NCBI GenBank assembly: GCA_021083345.1
Contig: JAJGRE010000001.1
Coordinates: 682,001 to 746,000, forward strand
DNA: 64,000 nt
Direction: 5' to 3'
Source of the DNA: Calditrichales bacterium MX18-03
GTDB taxonomy: Bacteria > Bacillota > Clostridia > Lutisporales > Lutisporaceae
Shown here: positions 1 through 9,002 of the stretch, piece after piece
Numbering within the stretch: position 1 is the first letter of the stretch
How the letters are laid out: the number at the start of each line of letters is the position of its first letter
Notes under the pieces: generated by a model
Database searches by the model: none
Told to the model about the DNA's origin: nothing
The model's input: only the letters and a program-made list of their open reading frames with translations
Program-made: the position numbers and the translations under genes

Positions 1-314
1 AGCCGGAAAGCCAGTTCTATTTCGCTGAGGACCTCTTTCCCCAGTTCAACAGCACGTTTGACCACCGGAATACTTAGCGGAATGCCTGGGCTGATAACAA
101 TGAAGTCGCATGCATCCGCCAGTTCCTCAGGATGGCTTCCGCCGACAAACCTGAAGGGCAGATGTCTGACCGGCGCAAGTATTTTTTGCAGTTCCTCTGC
201 TTGTTTAAAATCGTTAAGCGTAACCTCGGCACCTTTTTCACACAGCTTCCGGATCACCGGAATGCCGGTTACCGCCGCACCGATTACCAACACTCTCTTA
301 TTCCTTAGATTCAT
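1..314 (-). CDS. murD: UDP-N-acetylmuramoylalanine--D-glutamate ligase, N-terminal part
   Basis: About 104 N-terminal codons are visible on the minus strand before the window ends, so the protein is cut by the window edge. The start is the ATG at 314, behind AGGAAG. The reading begins MNLRNKRVLVIGAAVTG, a Rossmann-type glycine-rich loop typical of the UDP-binding domain of MurD, followed by an SPGIP motif near residue 75 that is characteristic of the family. MurD adds D-glutamate to UDP-MurNAc-L-Ala in the cytoplasm. It is the last visible gene of the division and cell-wall cluster. The 126-nt gap to mraY holds no clear terminator or promoter. The ATP-binding centre lies outside the window. 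Confidence 0.88.
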   Translation of the reverse strand, partial: MNLRNKRVLVIGAAVTGIPVIRKLCEKGAEVTLNDFKQAEELQKILAPVRHLPFRFVGGSHPEELADACDFIVISPGIPLSIPVVKRAVELGKEVLSEIELAFR

Positions 315-440
315 TCTCTTCTTCCTCTCATAAAGGCTATAGGCACTGAGCAATGGGCTACCGCCTATCGCCTTGTATATTTATACATTCTATACATCGC
401 TTACGTCCAATACATACATATGGCGGTCTGCCTGCAATTT

Positions 441-1418
441 TTACGACAGCGCCAATAAGCCGATCAGACTTAATATGATGGAGGATATGATGAATACCGA
501 AACCACTTTGGATTCCGCCCACCCGCTCAACTCAAAGTGATGATGCAGCGGTGTCATCTTGAAAATGCGCTTTCCGCCAGTCTTTTTGAAATACAGCACC
601 TGGATGATGACCGACAAGGTCTCTACCACATATACCGCACCGATGATGGCCAGAAAAACAGGCAGCCTGGTAATGACAGCAAGAGCGGAGATTGCTCCGC
701 CCAATGCCAGAGAACCGGTATCCCCCATAAAGACTTGGGCAGGGTGGGAGTTGAAACGTAAGAATCCCAGCAGGGCACCAATCAGAGCACCGGAAAACAC
801 CAGCAAGCCCTCATGCCTGCTCGCTAATGCAATAACCGAAAAAAAGCCCAGTACCACCACCGTAATGCCGCCTGCCAGCCCGTCAAGCCCATCGGTAAGG
901 TTGACGCTGTTCACCGTTGCAATAAAAATAAACACGATAAAGGGAATGTAGAAGGATCCCAATTCAAAATACATACCGGTAAACGGAATCAGTACTTTTG
1001 TTCCTACTTGGGATATTCCGGCTGAAACAAATGCCATAAAAACAGCCACCAGGAGCTGTCCGATAATCTTCTGGTACGCTCTGAGTCCCAACGACCGTTT
1101 GTTCTTGATCTTCAAGTAGTCATCCAGAAAACCGATCAGGCCGAAAAGCAGCGTGGTAATAAGCACCAGCAGCATATCTCTGTCCTTGGTGAAGGAGATG
1201 GCCACAATGGCTGCCGGGATGAGAAATATGGCGCCGCCCATAGTCGGGGTGCCGGTCTTTTTCAGGTGGCTTTGGGGGCCGTCATCCCGGACTGTCTGCC
1301 CGAACTTCAGCCGGGTCAGCACCGGAATCAGCACAGGCCCCGCAACCAAAGCAAGGACAAAGGCTGATATGATGCAAATGATATATAGGTTGTATTCATT
1401 GGTCATCCAATTGTACAT
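441..1418 (-). CDS. mraY: Phospho-N-acetylmuramoyl-pentapeptide-transferase
   Basis: This integral membrane enzyme moves phospho-MurNAc-pentapeptide from UDP to undecaprenyl phosphate, forming lipid I. The 325-residue length is usual for the family. Visible signatures are the early PTMGG segment (residues 58-62), the Mg-binding Asp pair in LDDYLK (99-100), the NLTDGLDG motif (173-180) and the PLHHHFE motif near the C terminus. About ten hydrophobic segments are seen. The gene starts six bases after the murF stop, so the two are co-transcribed. A second in-frame ATG four codons later (1406) is an alternative start. Confidence 0.95.
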   Translation of the reverse strand: MYNWMTNEYNLYIICIISAFVLALVAGPVLIPVLTRLKFGQTVRDDGPQSHLKKTGTPTMGGAIFLIPAAIVAISFTKDRDMLLVLITTLLFGLIGFLDDYLKIKNKRSLGLRAYQKIIGQLLVAVFMAFVSAGISQVGTKVLIPFTGMYFELGSFYIPFIVFIFIATVNSVNLTDGLDGLAGGITVVVLGFFSVIALASRHEGLLVFSGALIGALLGFLRFNSHPAQVFMGDTGSLALGGAISALAVITRLPVFLAIIGAVYVVETLSVIIQVLYFKKTGGKRIFKMTPLHHHFELSGWAESKVVSVFIISSIILSLIGLLALS

Positions 1419-1424
1419 TGAAGA

Positions 1425-2801
1425 TTATCCCCTCTCGCGTAAAAAATCAACAATCGCTTCCATTTTCATACCCCGTGAGCCTTTAACCAGCACCACATCT
1501 CCCGGTATCAATATATCCAGCAATTGCGCCATTGTATCCAGATTATGGTCGAAGCTGAAAATCGCGGCTTTATCCATCCCGGCTGCAGCTGCGCCTTCAG
1601 CCATATGCACAGCCATATCGCCCACCGTTATCAGAACATCCGCTCCTGAGGCGGCAACAAAGCCTCCCACATTAAAATGAGCCTTCTCCGCAGTATCCCC
1701 CAACTCCAGCATATTTCCCAATATGCATACCGTTCTTCCACTATTTTTCAAGCTGCGTAACGCACTGACGGCAGCTTCCATGGAATCCGGATTGGCATTG
1801 TAAACATCATTGACGATCAAAGTACCGCTTCTCAAACGCACCATATCCATTCTCATCTTGGAAGGTTTGAAGCACTGTAAGCCCTCCCTGATGTCGCAGG
1901 CCTTCATGCCGAAATAGCGGCCGATGCTGATTGCGGATAAAGCATTATATACATTATGGATACCTGGAATGGACACCTCAAAATACTCCGGTATACCGTC
2001 CAGCTCAACGCAGAAGGTGATTCCCTCCTGTCCCCGCTCTTCGATATCCATCGCTTTGATCTGGTTGCCGTCCTCCAGGCCGAACCGGATGATGCTGTAA
2101 GATTGTTCACCTATCCGCTTCAGCATATCATTATCACCGTTGATGACAGCGGTGTTTTCTGCACTAAAATAAGTAAAGAGCTCCATCTTGGCTTTCAAGA
2201 TGTTTTCCCTCGATTGCAGCTTCTCGATATGGGCAGTGCCCACATTGGTGATAACCCCCACTTCCGGCCTTACGATATCCGCCAGACAAGCAATTTCACC
2301 CAAGCTGTTCATTCCCATTTCCACGACACCGATCTGGTGCGTATCATCCAAGTTCAGCAGCGTCAGCGGCAATCCGATGGCATTGTTGAGATTCCCTTCC
2401 GTTTTCAGTACTTGAAACTGCCGGGACAAAACAGCTGCCACCATGTCCTTGGTGGTGGTCTTTCCGGAACTTCCGGTCACCGCAACAAAGGGTATTTTAA
2501 ACTTTCCCTTATAATACCTTGAAATATCCTGAAGCGCCTTAAGCGTATCCTTCACATGTATATAAGGGCGGACAAGGCCGTCAAGCACCTTGTCGGAAAT
2601 AGACAAAGCCGCTCCCGCTTCATAAGCCGTCACAATAAAATCATGGCCGTCAAAGCTTTCACCCCGCAAGGCCACAAATAAATCCCCTTTTTTAATTTTT
2701 CTGCTATCTGTTTCGACACCGCTAACGAAGATGTCTTCGTGACAATAGTAGGGGGTACCGCTGCACGCTGATACCACCTCTTCCAAGCTCAAACCCAACA
2801 T
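1425..2801 (-). CDS. murF: UDP-MurNAc-tripeptide--D-Ala-D-Ala ligase
   Basis: MurF adds D-Ala-D-Ala to UDP-MurNAc-tripeptide, the last cytoplasmic step of the peptidoglycan precursor. The 458-residue protein has the three Mur ligase domains: an N-terminal UDP-binding domain, a central ATPase with P-loop TGSSGKTTT at residues 109-117, and a C-terminal domain containing a Rossmann-like segment. The motif NDVYNANPDSM in the second half is typical of MurF. Its ATG shares the final A of the murE stop (TGATG), so the two genes are translationally coupled. Confidence 0.95.
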   Translation of the reverse strand: MLGLSLEEVVSACSGTPYYCHEDIFVSGVETDSRKIKKGDLFVALRGESFDGHDFIVTAYEAGAALSISDKVLDGLVRPYIHVKDTLKALQDISRYYKGKFKIPFVAVTGSSGKTTTKDMVAAVLSRQFQVLKTEGNLNNAIGLPLTLLNLDDTHQIGVVEMGMNSLGEIACLADIVRPEVGVITNVGTAHIEKLQSRENILKAKMELFTYFSAENTAVINGDNDMLKRIGEQSYSIIRFGLEDGNQIKAMDIEERGQEGITFCVELDGIPEYFEVSIPGIHNVYNALSAISIGRYFGMKACDIREGLQCFKPSKMRMDMVRLRSGTLIVNDVYNANPDSMEAAVSALRSLKNSGRTVCILGNMLELGDTAEKAHFNVGGFVAASGADVLITVGDMAVHMAEGAAAAGMDKAAIFSFDHNLDTMAQLLDILIPGDVVLVKGSRGMKMEAIVDFLRERG

Positions 2802-4258
2802 CAGATTTCCTCCCTCAACAGCGCCTGTACAATCTCCCTTTCATCAAAGGGTATGGTTTTATCCTTCAACACCTGATAGGTTTCATGGCCTTTTCCTGCA
2901 ATCAGGACAATATCCTCAGGCTTTGCCGTCGTCAGTGCGAATTTGATCGCATCTCTTCTGTTTTCAATACAAATATAGTCACAATCTGTTGATTTTATAC
3001 CAGCCTCGATTTGGTTTATTATTTCCATAGGTTCTTCGGACCGGGGATTATCTGAGGTGATGACCGCATAATCGGATAATTCTCCGGCTATTTTACCCAT
3101 TACCGGCCGCTTTTCCTTGTCGCGGTTCCCGCCGCAGCCAAAGACTGTAATGATTCTGCCTTTGGCATATTGATTGACGGTTTTTAGGATGTTTTCCAAA
3201 CCATCCGGCGTATGGGCATAGTCAATGATGACGGTATAGGCTGTATTGGTTTCAACGATCTCCGATCTCCCCGGAACGCTGCTGACCTGATAAAGCCCCA
3301 TGCGGACTGTTTCTTTGTCTATGCCCGCTGCATAGGCGGCGGAAGCGGCTGCCAGGGCATTATAGACATTAAATTTGCCGGGTATTTTGATTCGAAGCTC
3401 CGTCTCATATAGAGGCGTTGTCAATATGAATGACACACCTTTTGAGTCGATCCGTATATCGCGCGCCATGATATCGGCTGTATTATCAATACCGTAAGTA
3501 ATGAGAGGCGTCTTCAGTGCCTTGATCTCCTCCGCTATGATCCTTCCGTGGACATCATCAATATTGATGATATTGGCATCCGCGGTTCTGAAAAATAGCT
3601 TTTTCTTGGCATCCCTATAATTCTCCAGGGTTTTGTGGAAGTCCAGATGATCCTGGGTCAGGTTGCTGAAAATACCGATGCTGAACCGGCAATAGTCCAC
3701 CCGCCCCAATTCCAGTGAGTGGGAGGAAACCTCCATAACGGCATAATCCATATGCATGTCAGCCATCTCCCTGAAGAGGCTCTGCAGGTCCAGCGACTCC
3801 GGTGTTGTTCTGCTGGAAACATAGACCTTATCGCCGATTTGTGTTGAAATGGTACCCAATAGTCCGGTCCTTCTTCCTGCTGCCTCAAAAATTGATTTGA
3901 TCAGGTAGGTTGTGGTTGTCTTGCCATTGGTTCCTGTTATGCCGATCAGCTTCAGCTGCTCGGTGGGATGACCGAAAAAGTTGGCAGACAGCAGCGGCAT
4001 TGTTGCCCGTGTATCAGCCACCCTCACAACCGTCATCCCTTCGGTATGCACATCCTTTTCCACCAGTACCGCTGCAGCCCCCCGTTCCCTGGCATCACCG
4101 GTAAAGGCATGCCCGTCTGCGTTAAACCCGCTGATACAGATGAAAAGGTTTCCCTTCGCAACTTTTCTTGAATCATATGTAATTCCGGTAATCTCTATAT
4201 CAGTGCTGCCAGTGACCGTCAGGGTCCCAATACCATTCATCAATAGACTCAGCTTCAT
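2801..4258 (-). CDS. murE: UDP-MurNAc-L-Ala-D-Glu--meso-diaminopimelate ligase
   Basis: MurE adds the third amino acid of the stem peptide. The ATP loop TGTNGKTTT lies at residues 108-116. The DNPR motif (403-406, followed by SEEP) is the known meso-diaminopimelate specificity loop, so this cell wall is predicted to be of the DAP type rather than the lysine type. The length of 485 residues is normal. Upstream lies a 275-nt gap after the spoVD-like gene, unusually long for this cluster, with a candidate promoter; the start is backed by an AGGAGG-type site. Confidence 0.95.
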   Translation of the reverse strand: MKLSLLMNGIGTLTVTGSTDIEITGITYDSRKVAKGNLFICISGFNADGHAFTGDARERGAAAVLVEKDVHTEGMTVVRVADTRATMPLLSANFFGHPTEQLKLIGITGTNGKTTTTYLIKSIFEAAGRRTGLLGTISTQIGDKVYVSSRTTPESLDLQSLFREMADMHMDYAVMEVSSHSLELGRVDYCRFSIGIFSNLTQDHLDFHKTLENYRDAKKKLFFRTADANIINIDDVHGRIIAEEIKALKTPLITYGIDNTADIMARDIRIDSKGVSFILTTPLYETELRIKIPGKFNVYNALAAASAAYAAGIDKETVRMGLYQVSSVPGRSEIVETNTAYTVIIDYAHTPDGLENILKTVNQYAKGRIITVFGCGGNRDKEKRPVMGKIAGELSDYAVITSDNPRSEEPMEIINQIEAGIKSTDCDYICIENRRDAIKFALTTAKPEDIVLIAGKGHETYQVLKDKTIPFDEREIVQALLREEI

Positions 4259-4454
4259 GCTTATCCTCCTTCTCCATCCTCCTTATTCAAGCTCATGGAG
4301 GCCTCATCCTGTATTAATATGCTTTATTACTAGTCTTAACCATTTTTGGCAATGCTATGCTCATTGACGGTTAACCCTCATTCTGACACGGTCTGCTTCC
4401 GTTGCTTCCTATTATATATAGGAAAATTTCCGGCCATACTCCCTTGCAAAATAT

Positions 4455-4483
4455 ATTATCTACCACCCTTTGCAAAAAGGCAA
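4455..4483 (-). promoter_or_regulatory. Candidate internal promoter ahead of murE
   Basis: On the minus strand TTGCCT (4478-4483) and GATAAT (4455-4460) are separated by 17 bases, a reasonable vegetative promoter inside the 275-nt gap between the spoVD-like gene and murE. It would give murE-murF-mraY-murD transcription independent of the mraZ promoter. It is a motif match only; the leader would be about 190 nt long and nothing recognisable is seen in the rest of it. Confidence 0.45.
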
Positions 4484-4533
4484 CAGAAATTAAAGCTTTT
4501 CTTTAACTTCGTTGCCTTCGTTATATCGCCTGC

Positions 4534-6507
4534 CTATTCCTTGGGTTTTGCATAAAGAATGACAATGGAGCCTTCATTGATATCTGCCCCTGCCTTGGGT
4601 GTCTGGTCAAGGATCACCGATTCCAGCGAATGCTCAAATTCACTGTCCACGCTGTATTTCAGTTTGGCCTTCGCCAGTTCCTTAATGGCGTTTTGCAGCG
4701 ACATGCCTTCAACTTCAGGTACTTTGACCAGGGGCTTCTGCAGAAGCTTTGCCTCTTCAGGCGTATACTGAGGCTTCACATCCAGATATCGCAGGGTATC
4801 ATAAAGGATGCTCTTTGCCACCGGCGCTGCTATGACACCGCCAAAATGCTGCGCGCCTCCCGGCTCATCAATGACCACCATGACAACGATCTTCGGATCG
4901 TTGGCCGGTGCAAAGCCGATAAAGGACGAAACAAATTTGCCGGGTACATAGAAACCGCCTTCTGCCTTCTGAGCGGTACCGGTTTTCCCGGCCACCTTGT
5001 AGCCAGGGATATATGATCCCGCAGTGGGTGCCACCGCTGCTTCAAGAATCTGCCGCATCGTGGCGGCTGTTTCCTTGGATATGACCTGCCTGACCATGCG
5101 GGTGGGAAACTCATGTACCGTCTTGCCCATATCGTCGATCACTTTCTTTGCAACACGGGGTTCCATCAGGTATCCGCCGTTTGCCACTGCTGAGACAGCT
5201 GAAATCAGCTGTATGGGTGTAACGGAGATTCCCTGGCCGAAGGAAATATTGGCCAACTCCACCGGGCCCATTTCGTTGACGCCTCTGACGATACCTGCTG
5301 CCTCGCCGGGCAGCTTGATATTGGTCGGCGTCCCGAAACCAAATGCCTTGATGTATTTATACAGCTTTTCTTTGCCAAGCCGCTGTCCTACTTCAACAAA
5401 GACCGGGTTACAGGAGTTTTTGACTGCTTCAGCAAAGCTCTCGGGGCCATGAGGATTGTAGCTTCTCCAGCACTTGATCCTTTTTCCGCTGACGGTAACA
5501 TGCCCTACGCAGTGAAAACGATCATCCGGCTTGACGACATTTTCCTCCAGACCCGCCACCGAGGTGATGATCTTGAAGGTGGAGCCCGGTTCGTAAGTAT
5601 CCGACACCGCCGGGTTCCGCCATGTTTTGAACAATGCGTCGTATTGTTCCTTGCTGCTCATCGTGCTCCATTTATCCAGGAGCTCCTCCGGTATCTTTCG
5701 CGGATCATTGTTGTCAAAATCGGGTTTTACGGCCATTGCCAGTATATCTCCGGTTTTGGGATCCACCACGATGGCGGTCACGCGTTTCGCCTTGTTTTCC
5801 ACCAATGCATTCTCTATGGCTTTCTCCGCGAAATGCTGTATGACTTCATCCACCGAAAGAACAAGATTCAGACCGTCCTGAGGCTCATAGTACTTTGCCT
5901 CGCTTCCGGGCAGCTCCTGTCCGTGGGCGTCGGTCATTTTTATATTTCTGCCGGGAAAACCGTTCAGGTATTTCTCGTAAGTCAGCTCCACACCATCCTG
6001 TCCCTCATTGTCGGTATTGGTAAAGCCCAGTATATACGAGGCAAAATTGGTTTGCGGATAAAACCGCTTGCAATCATCAATAAAGATAAGGCCGCTCAGT
6101 TCTTTTTCCCTTAAAGCTTTAACCTTATCCGCATCTACCTTTTTCTTTATGATCACAGTATCTTTTTTAACACTGATCTTTTGCAATAGCTGTGCTCTAT
6201 CCATTTCCAGCACATCGGACAAAGCCTGGGCCAAAACCTCCGGATCCTTCACCTCTGCAGGTCTCACATAGATTTCATAGGCTGTAGCGCTGATGGCCAG
6301 TTTCTTTGAGTTCCGGTCGTAGATGATGCCCCGCTGCGACGGAATCGGTATATCTCTCGTCCACTGCTCCATAGCCTTTTGCTGATACTCGCTGCTGTTG
6401 ATGATCTGTATGAAAGCCAGACGTCCGATCAGTCCGGCATATACTGCAAAAAATGCAAACAAGACAACAATAATTCTTCTTTTCACGACGGTCTTGATGC
6501 TGGACAA
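4534..6507 (-). CDS. spoVD: Penicillin-binding transpeptidase with PASTA domain (SpoVD/FtsI type)
   Basis: This is a class B penicillin-binding protein that cross-links peptidoglycan at the septum or in the spore cortex. Residues 10-35 form a membrane anchor, followed by the dimerisation domain with RGIIYDRN (59-66). The transpeptidase domain has all three active-site motifs: STFK (309-312), SCN (365-367) and KTGT (508-511). A single C-terminal PASTA domain covers roughly residues 595-657. One PASTA domain and the position between ftsL and murE fit the SpoVD/FtsI group of Clostridia. Whether it serves division, sporulation or both cannot be decided, because no second copy is visible here. Confidence 0.9.
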   Translation of the reverse strand: MSSIKTVVKRRIIVVLFAFFAVYAGLIGRLAFIQIINSSEYQQKAMEQWTRDIPIPSQRGIIYDRNSKKLAISATAYEIYVRPAEVKDPEVLAQALSDVLEMDRAQLLQKISVKKDTVIIKKKVDADKVKALREKELSGLIFIDDCKRFYPQTNFASYILGFTNTDNEGQDGVELTYEKYLNGFPGRNIKMTDAHGQELPGSEAKYYEPQDGLNLVLSVDEVIQHFAEKAIENALVENKAKRVTAIVVDPKTGDILAMAVKPDFDNNDPRKIPEELLDKWSTMSSKEQYDALFKTWRNPAVSDTYEPGSTFKIITSVAGLEENVVKPDDRFHCVGHVTVSGKRIKCWRSYNPHGPESFAEAVKNSCNPVFVEVGQRLGKEKLYKYIKAFGFGTPTNIKLPGEAAGIVRGVNEMGPVELANISFGQGISVTPIQLISAVSAVANGGYLMEPRVAKKVIDDMGKTVHEFPTRMVRQVISKETAATMRQILEAAVAPTAGSYIPGYKVAGKTGTAQKAEGGFYVPGKFVSSFIGFAPANDPKIVVMVVIDEPGGAQHFGGVIAAPVAKSILYDTLRYLDVKPQYTPEEAKLLQKPLVKVPEVEGMSLQNAIKELAKAKLKYSVDSEFEHSLESVILDQTPKAGADINEGSIVILYAKPKE

Positions 6508-6552
6508 ACGAATACACCACCTTATCTGCGAACCATGGGGTCCCCAAGGGAC

Positions 6553-7065
6553 TTAGTCCAATACTTTCAGGATGTTGCCGATGACTGTCTTGGTATAGGC
6601 GATATACCTGTTCTCCTGTACGTCTGAGATACTGTAGAATGCGCTGTTCTGAACCTCACCCGCGCCCTGGTTCCTCTGAATGTTGACATAAACTATCTGA
6701 CTCTGAACATCCGGATATTGCATATTCAGTTCTTCAACAGCCACCTTCTCCAGCGTTTCCAGATTGACGCTTTTCATCAGTTGAACGTTCAGTTCGGTGT
6801 TTTCTTTCACTGCCTTCTGATAATCCTTTTCAAGGCTGTTGATATTGAAATTGATCTCTGCGATAAAAGCATATCTGGAAATGATCAATACACTGACGGA
6901 AAAAATAAAAATGATGCTGAATAAGTGCATTTTGGGCTTTACTGCAGTCTTCGGCTTTTGTACAGGCTTGACGGCGGGCTGTTCCGAATGAATCTTCTCC
7001 TGCTTCAGCTGCTCCAAGTACGCATATTTGCTATAATCATAGGCACTATTGTCTGCTCTTATCAT
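6553..7065 (-). CDS. ftsL: FtsL/DivIC-like cell division protein
   Basis: A 170-residue protein with a Lys/Pro-rich cytoplasmic N terminus (about 1-45), one transmembrane helix (about 47-70) and an extracytoplasmic segment rich in heptad-like Leu, Glu and Lys (about 72-115) that should form a coiled coil. The position between rsmH and the class B penicillin-binding protein is the classic ftsL place. FtsL sequences diverge strongly, so the assignment rests on architecture and synteny more than on residues. The C-terminal 50 residues are an extension I do not recognise. Confidence 0.75.
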   Translation of the reverse strand: MIRADNSAYDYSKYAYLEQLKQEKIHSEQPAVKPVQKPKTAVKPKMHLFSIIFIFSVSVLIISRYAFIAEINFNINSLEKDYQKAVKENTELNVQLMKSVNLETLEKVAVEELNMQYPDVQSQIVYVNIQRNQGAGEVQNSAFYSISDVQENRYIAYTKTVIGNILKVLD

Positions 7066-7077
7066 TCTTATTCCCCC

Positions 7078-8037
7078 CTAGTCTTTTTTAGAACCGACTC
7101 TTTCAGCAACCCTCAGCTTGGCGCTCTTTGACCTGGTGTTGCTGTCAAGCTCCCTTTCGCCGGCAGTAACGGGTTTTCTGGTAATGACCTTGACAAGTGG
7201 TTCCCGCCCGCAGTTGCAGACAGGAAACTGCGGCGGGCAGATGCAGGGCCTTTCCATGCTGTTGAAGGATGTCTTAACGATCCTGTCCTCCAGGGAATGG
7301 AAAGTAATGACCGCCAGCCGTCCGCCCGGCTTCAGCATTTCCACTGCGTCGGTTATGGTCTTTTCAAGTACGTTCAGCTCATCATTGACAGCAATCCGCA
7401 ATGCCTGGAAGGTTCTCTTAGCGGGATGCCCGCCTTCCCTTCTGGCCGCTGCAGGAATCGCCTTTTTTAAAATCTCCACCAGCTGCAGGGTGGAGGTTAT
7501 ATGTGATTTCTTTCTTTCATCCACGATAAACTTGGCAATTCTCACGGCCCATTTCTCTTCGCCGTACTCCCGAAGGATGCGGGTCAGCTCCTGCTCCGAA
7601 GCAGTGTTGACGATTTCCTCTGCCGTCATGCCGCCGCTCCTGTCCATACGCATGTCCAAAGGACCGTCATGCATGTAGCTAAAGCCCCTGTCTTCCTCAT
7701 CCAGTTGATGAGAGGATACCCCTATGTCCAGCAGTATCCCGTCAACACCGGCTATGCCTAGCTCGCGGGCTATTGCTTTCATATTCCTGAAGTTGTCATG
7801 GACGATTCGGATCCCGTCGCCGAAAGGTTTAAGCCGCTCTCCCGCCGCTTTGATGGCATTTTCATCCTGATCAATGCCGATCAGCATACCATCGGGCAGC
7901 ATTCTGCGGGCGATCTCCACCGAGTGCCCCGCCCCGCCCAAGGTACCGTCTATATAGATCCCGCCTGGCCTGACTTCTAAAAGCCCTATCGTTTCTTCAA
8001 ACAAAACCGGTATATGCTCAAAGTCCATTTTGCTCAC
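7078..8037 (-). CDS. rsmH: 16S rRNA (cytosine-1402-N4)-methyltransferase
   Basis: RsmH (MraW) methylates C1402 in the decoding centre of 16S rRNA using SAM. The N-terminal HIPVLFEE and the SAM-binding [10 protein letters not shown] segment (about residues 31-40) are family hallmarks. Downstream are [10 protein letters not shown] and the C-terminal [12 protein letters not shown]. The 319-residue length is usual. The gene follows mraZ by seven bases and is expected to be controlled with it by MraZ. Confidence 0.95.
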   Translation of the reverse strand: MSKMDFEHIPVLFEETIGLLEVRPGGIYIDGTLGGAGHSVEIARRMLPDGMLIGIDQDENAIKAAGERLKPFGDGIRIVHDNFRNMKAIARELGIAGVDGILLDIGVSSHQLDEEDRGFSYMHDGPLDMRMDRSGGMTAEEIVNTASEQELTRILREYGEEKWAVRIAKFIVDERKKSHITSTLQLVEILKKAIPAAARREGGHPAKRTFQALRIAVNDELNVLEKTITDAVEMLKPGGRLAVITFHSLEDRIVKTSFNSMERPCICPPQFPVCNCGREPLVKVITRKPVTAGERELDSNTRSKSAKLRVAERVGSKKD

Positions 8038-8044
8038 CCTCTAT

Positions 8045-8476
8045 TCAGATTCCAAGCTGCGACATTTTTTCTGCCACGTCTTCATAACTAATATTTGCAT
8101 CGCTGTTGAATTTATTCCATTCTTCCCTGCTCCAGATTTCTATGCGGGTTGAGACGCCTATGATGACAAGCTCCTTATCGATCCTTGCATATTCCTTGAG
8201 ATGGGTAGGGACCACCATCCTGCCTTGCTTGTCCAGTTCACATTCGCTGGCACCCGCAAAAAAGAAGCGCACAAAAGCCCTTGCATCCTTACTGGTCATG
8301 GGAAGGCTTTTCAGCTTTTCCTCCACATTGCTCCACTCATGATTGGAGTATATGAACAGGCAGTTATCCATCCCCTTGGTCATCACAAAGGAGTCGCCCA
8401 GCTTTTCTCTGAACTTGGCCGGCATGATCACTCTGTTTTTGGGGTCCAGGGTATGCTGGTATTCACCTATGAACAT
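8045..8476 (-). CDS. mraZ: Transcriptional regulator MraZ
   Basis: MraZ is a 143-residue DNA-binding protein with two SpoVT-AbrB-like halves, each carrying a DxKxR-type signature ([10 protein letters not shown] near residue 10 and [10 protein letters not shown] near residue 80). It is the first gene of the division cluster and in other bacteria represses its own promoter by binding short direct repeats with a 10-bp period. Such repeats are present just upstream (8494-8540), so autoregulation is likely here. Confidence 0.95.
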   Translation of the reverse strand: MFIGEYQHTLDPKNRVIMPAKFREKLGDSFVMTKGMDNCLFIYSNHEWSNVEEKLKSLPMTSKDARAFVRFFFAGASECELDKQGRMVVPTHLKEYARIDKELVIIGVSTRIEIWSREEWNKFNSDANISYEDVAEKMSQLGI

Positions 8477-8493
8477 ATACTCACCACACTTAT

Positions 8494-8540
8494 CACTTTC
8501 TTAGTCACTTCCAACCACTTCGCTCCACTTTGTACCACTT
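8494..8540 (-). promoter_or_regulatory. MraZ-type operator: 10-bp periodic AAGTG repeats
   Basis: On the minus strand AAGTG occurs at 8536-8540, 8526-8530, 8516-8520 and 8506-8510, exactly 10 bp apart, with a fifth copy at 8494-8498. Three copies extend to AAGTGG. MraZ is known to bind directly repeated GTGG-like boxes with this spacing in front of mraZ, so this is very probably its autoregulatory site. The repeats end about 20 bases before the mraZ start codon. No convincing -35/-10 pair was fixed, though an A/T-rich TATAGAAT lies just upstream. Confidence 0.8.
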
Positions 8541-8607
8541 CTTGACATATTCTATATCCGACTGAAAAATCCTTCCTGGATTTTCAGGTATTTAACAAAA
8601 AATAAAA

Positions 8608-8641
8608 AATGATACAAAAGACCTATGTCTCTTGTATCATT
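8608..8641 (-). terminator. Rho-independent terminator after the Spo0E-like gene
   Basis: A 15-bp stem with one mismatch (arms 8608-8622 and 8627-8641, loop of four) begins 28 nt past the stop of the Spo0E-like gene on the minus strand and is followed there by a run of T residues. It insulates the mraZ cluster from the upstream gene. Confidence 0.85.
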
Positions 8642-8669
8642 CCGTCGAATGCTGTATTCGCAATGTCCT

Positions 8670-8816
8670 TTAAGCCGTCAATTTTTTCTGGCTGTAATAT
8701 GCATTGATCAGCAGATCCAACTCGGTACTGACCTTATATATCCTATCATAGCTTGCATTTGCAGCAATCAGATCATTCAACTGCGCTCTGACGTTCTCAA
8801 TAAATTCTTCCAACAC
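8670..8816 (-). CDS. Spo0E-family aspartyl-phosphate phosphatase
   Basis: The 48-residue reading starts at GTG 8816, nine bases after AAAGGCGG. A longer frame runs upstream to 8981, but its first part is Lys/aromatic-rich and looks untranslated. The C-terminal half reads YDRIYKVSTELDLLINAYY, which matches the Spo0E signature (S-x-E-L-D-x-L-I-x-x-Y) in the second helix of the helical hairpin. Spo0E-family proteins dephosphorylate Spo0A~P and so hold back sporulation. The exact target here is inferred from the family only. Confidence 0.78.
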   Translation of the reverse strand: MLEEFIENVRAQLNDLIAANASYDRIYKVSTELDLLINAYYSQKKLTA

Positions 8817-8845
8817 GCGCTTCACCCGCCTTTCAAGATAGTACC

Positions 8846-8875
8846 ATATTAAATAAGCCGGGCGGAAAACGTCAA
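8846..8875 (-). promoter_or_regulatory. Candidate promoter for the Spo0E-like gene
   Basis: TTGACG (8870-8875) and TAATAT (8846-8851) on the minus strand are 18 bases apart and lie about 30 nt upstream of the preferred GTG start. This supports the short reading over the longer frame. Confidence 0.5.
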
Positions 8876-9002
8876 TATTGATAATATGTTGTAGAACCCA
8901 AAAAATAGCTCTTTTCTTCTTTTTCTTACAGATTTTCCCGTTTTTTCTCCATTTTTCAATTTTATGAATAATAATTGGCATTTTCTTGTCGTAGTCCTGG
9001 GT

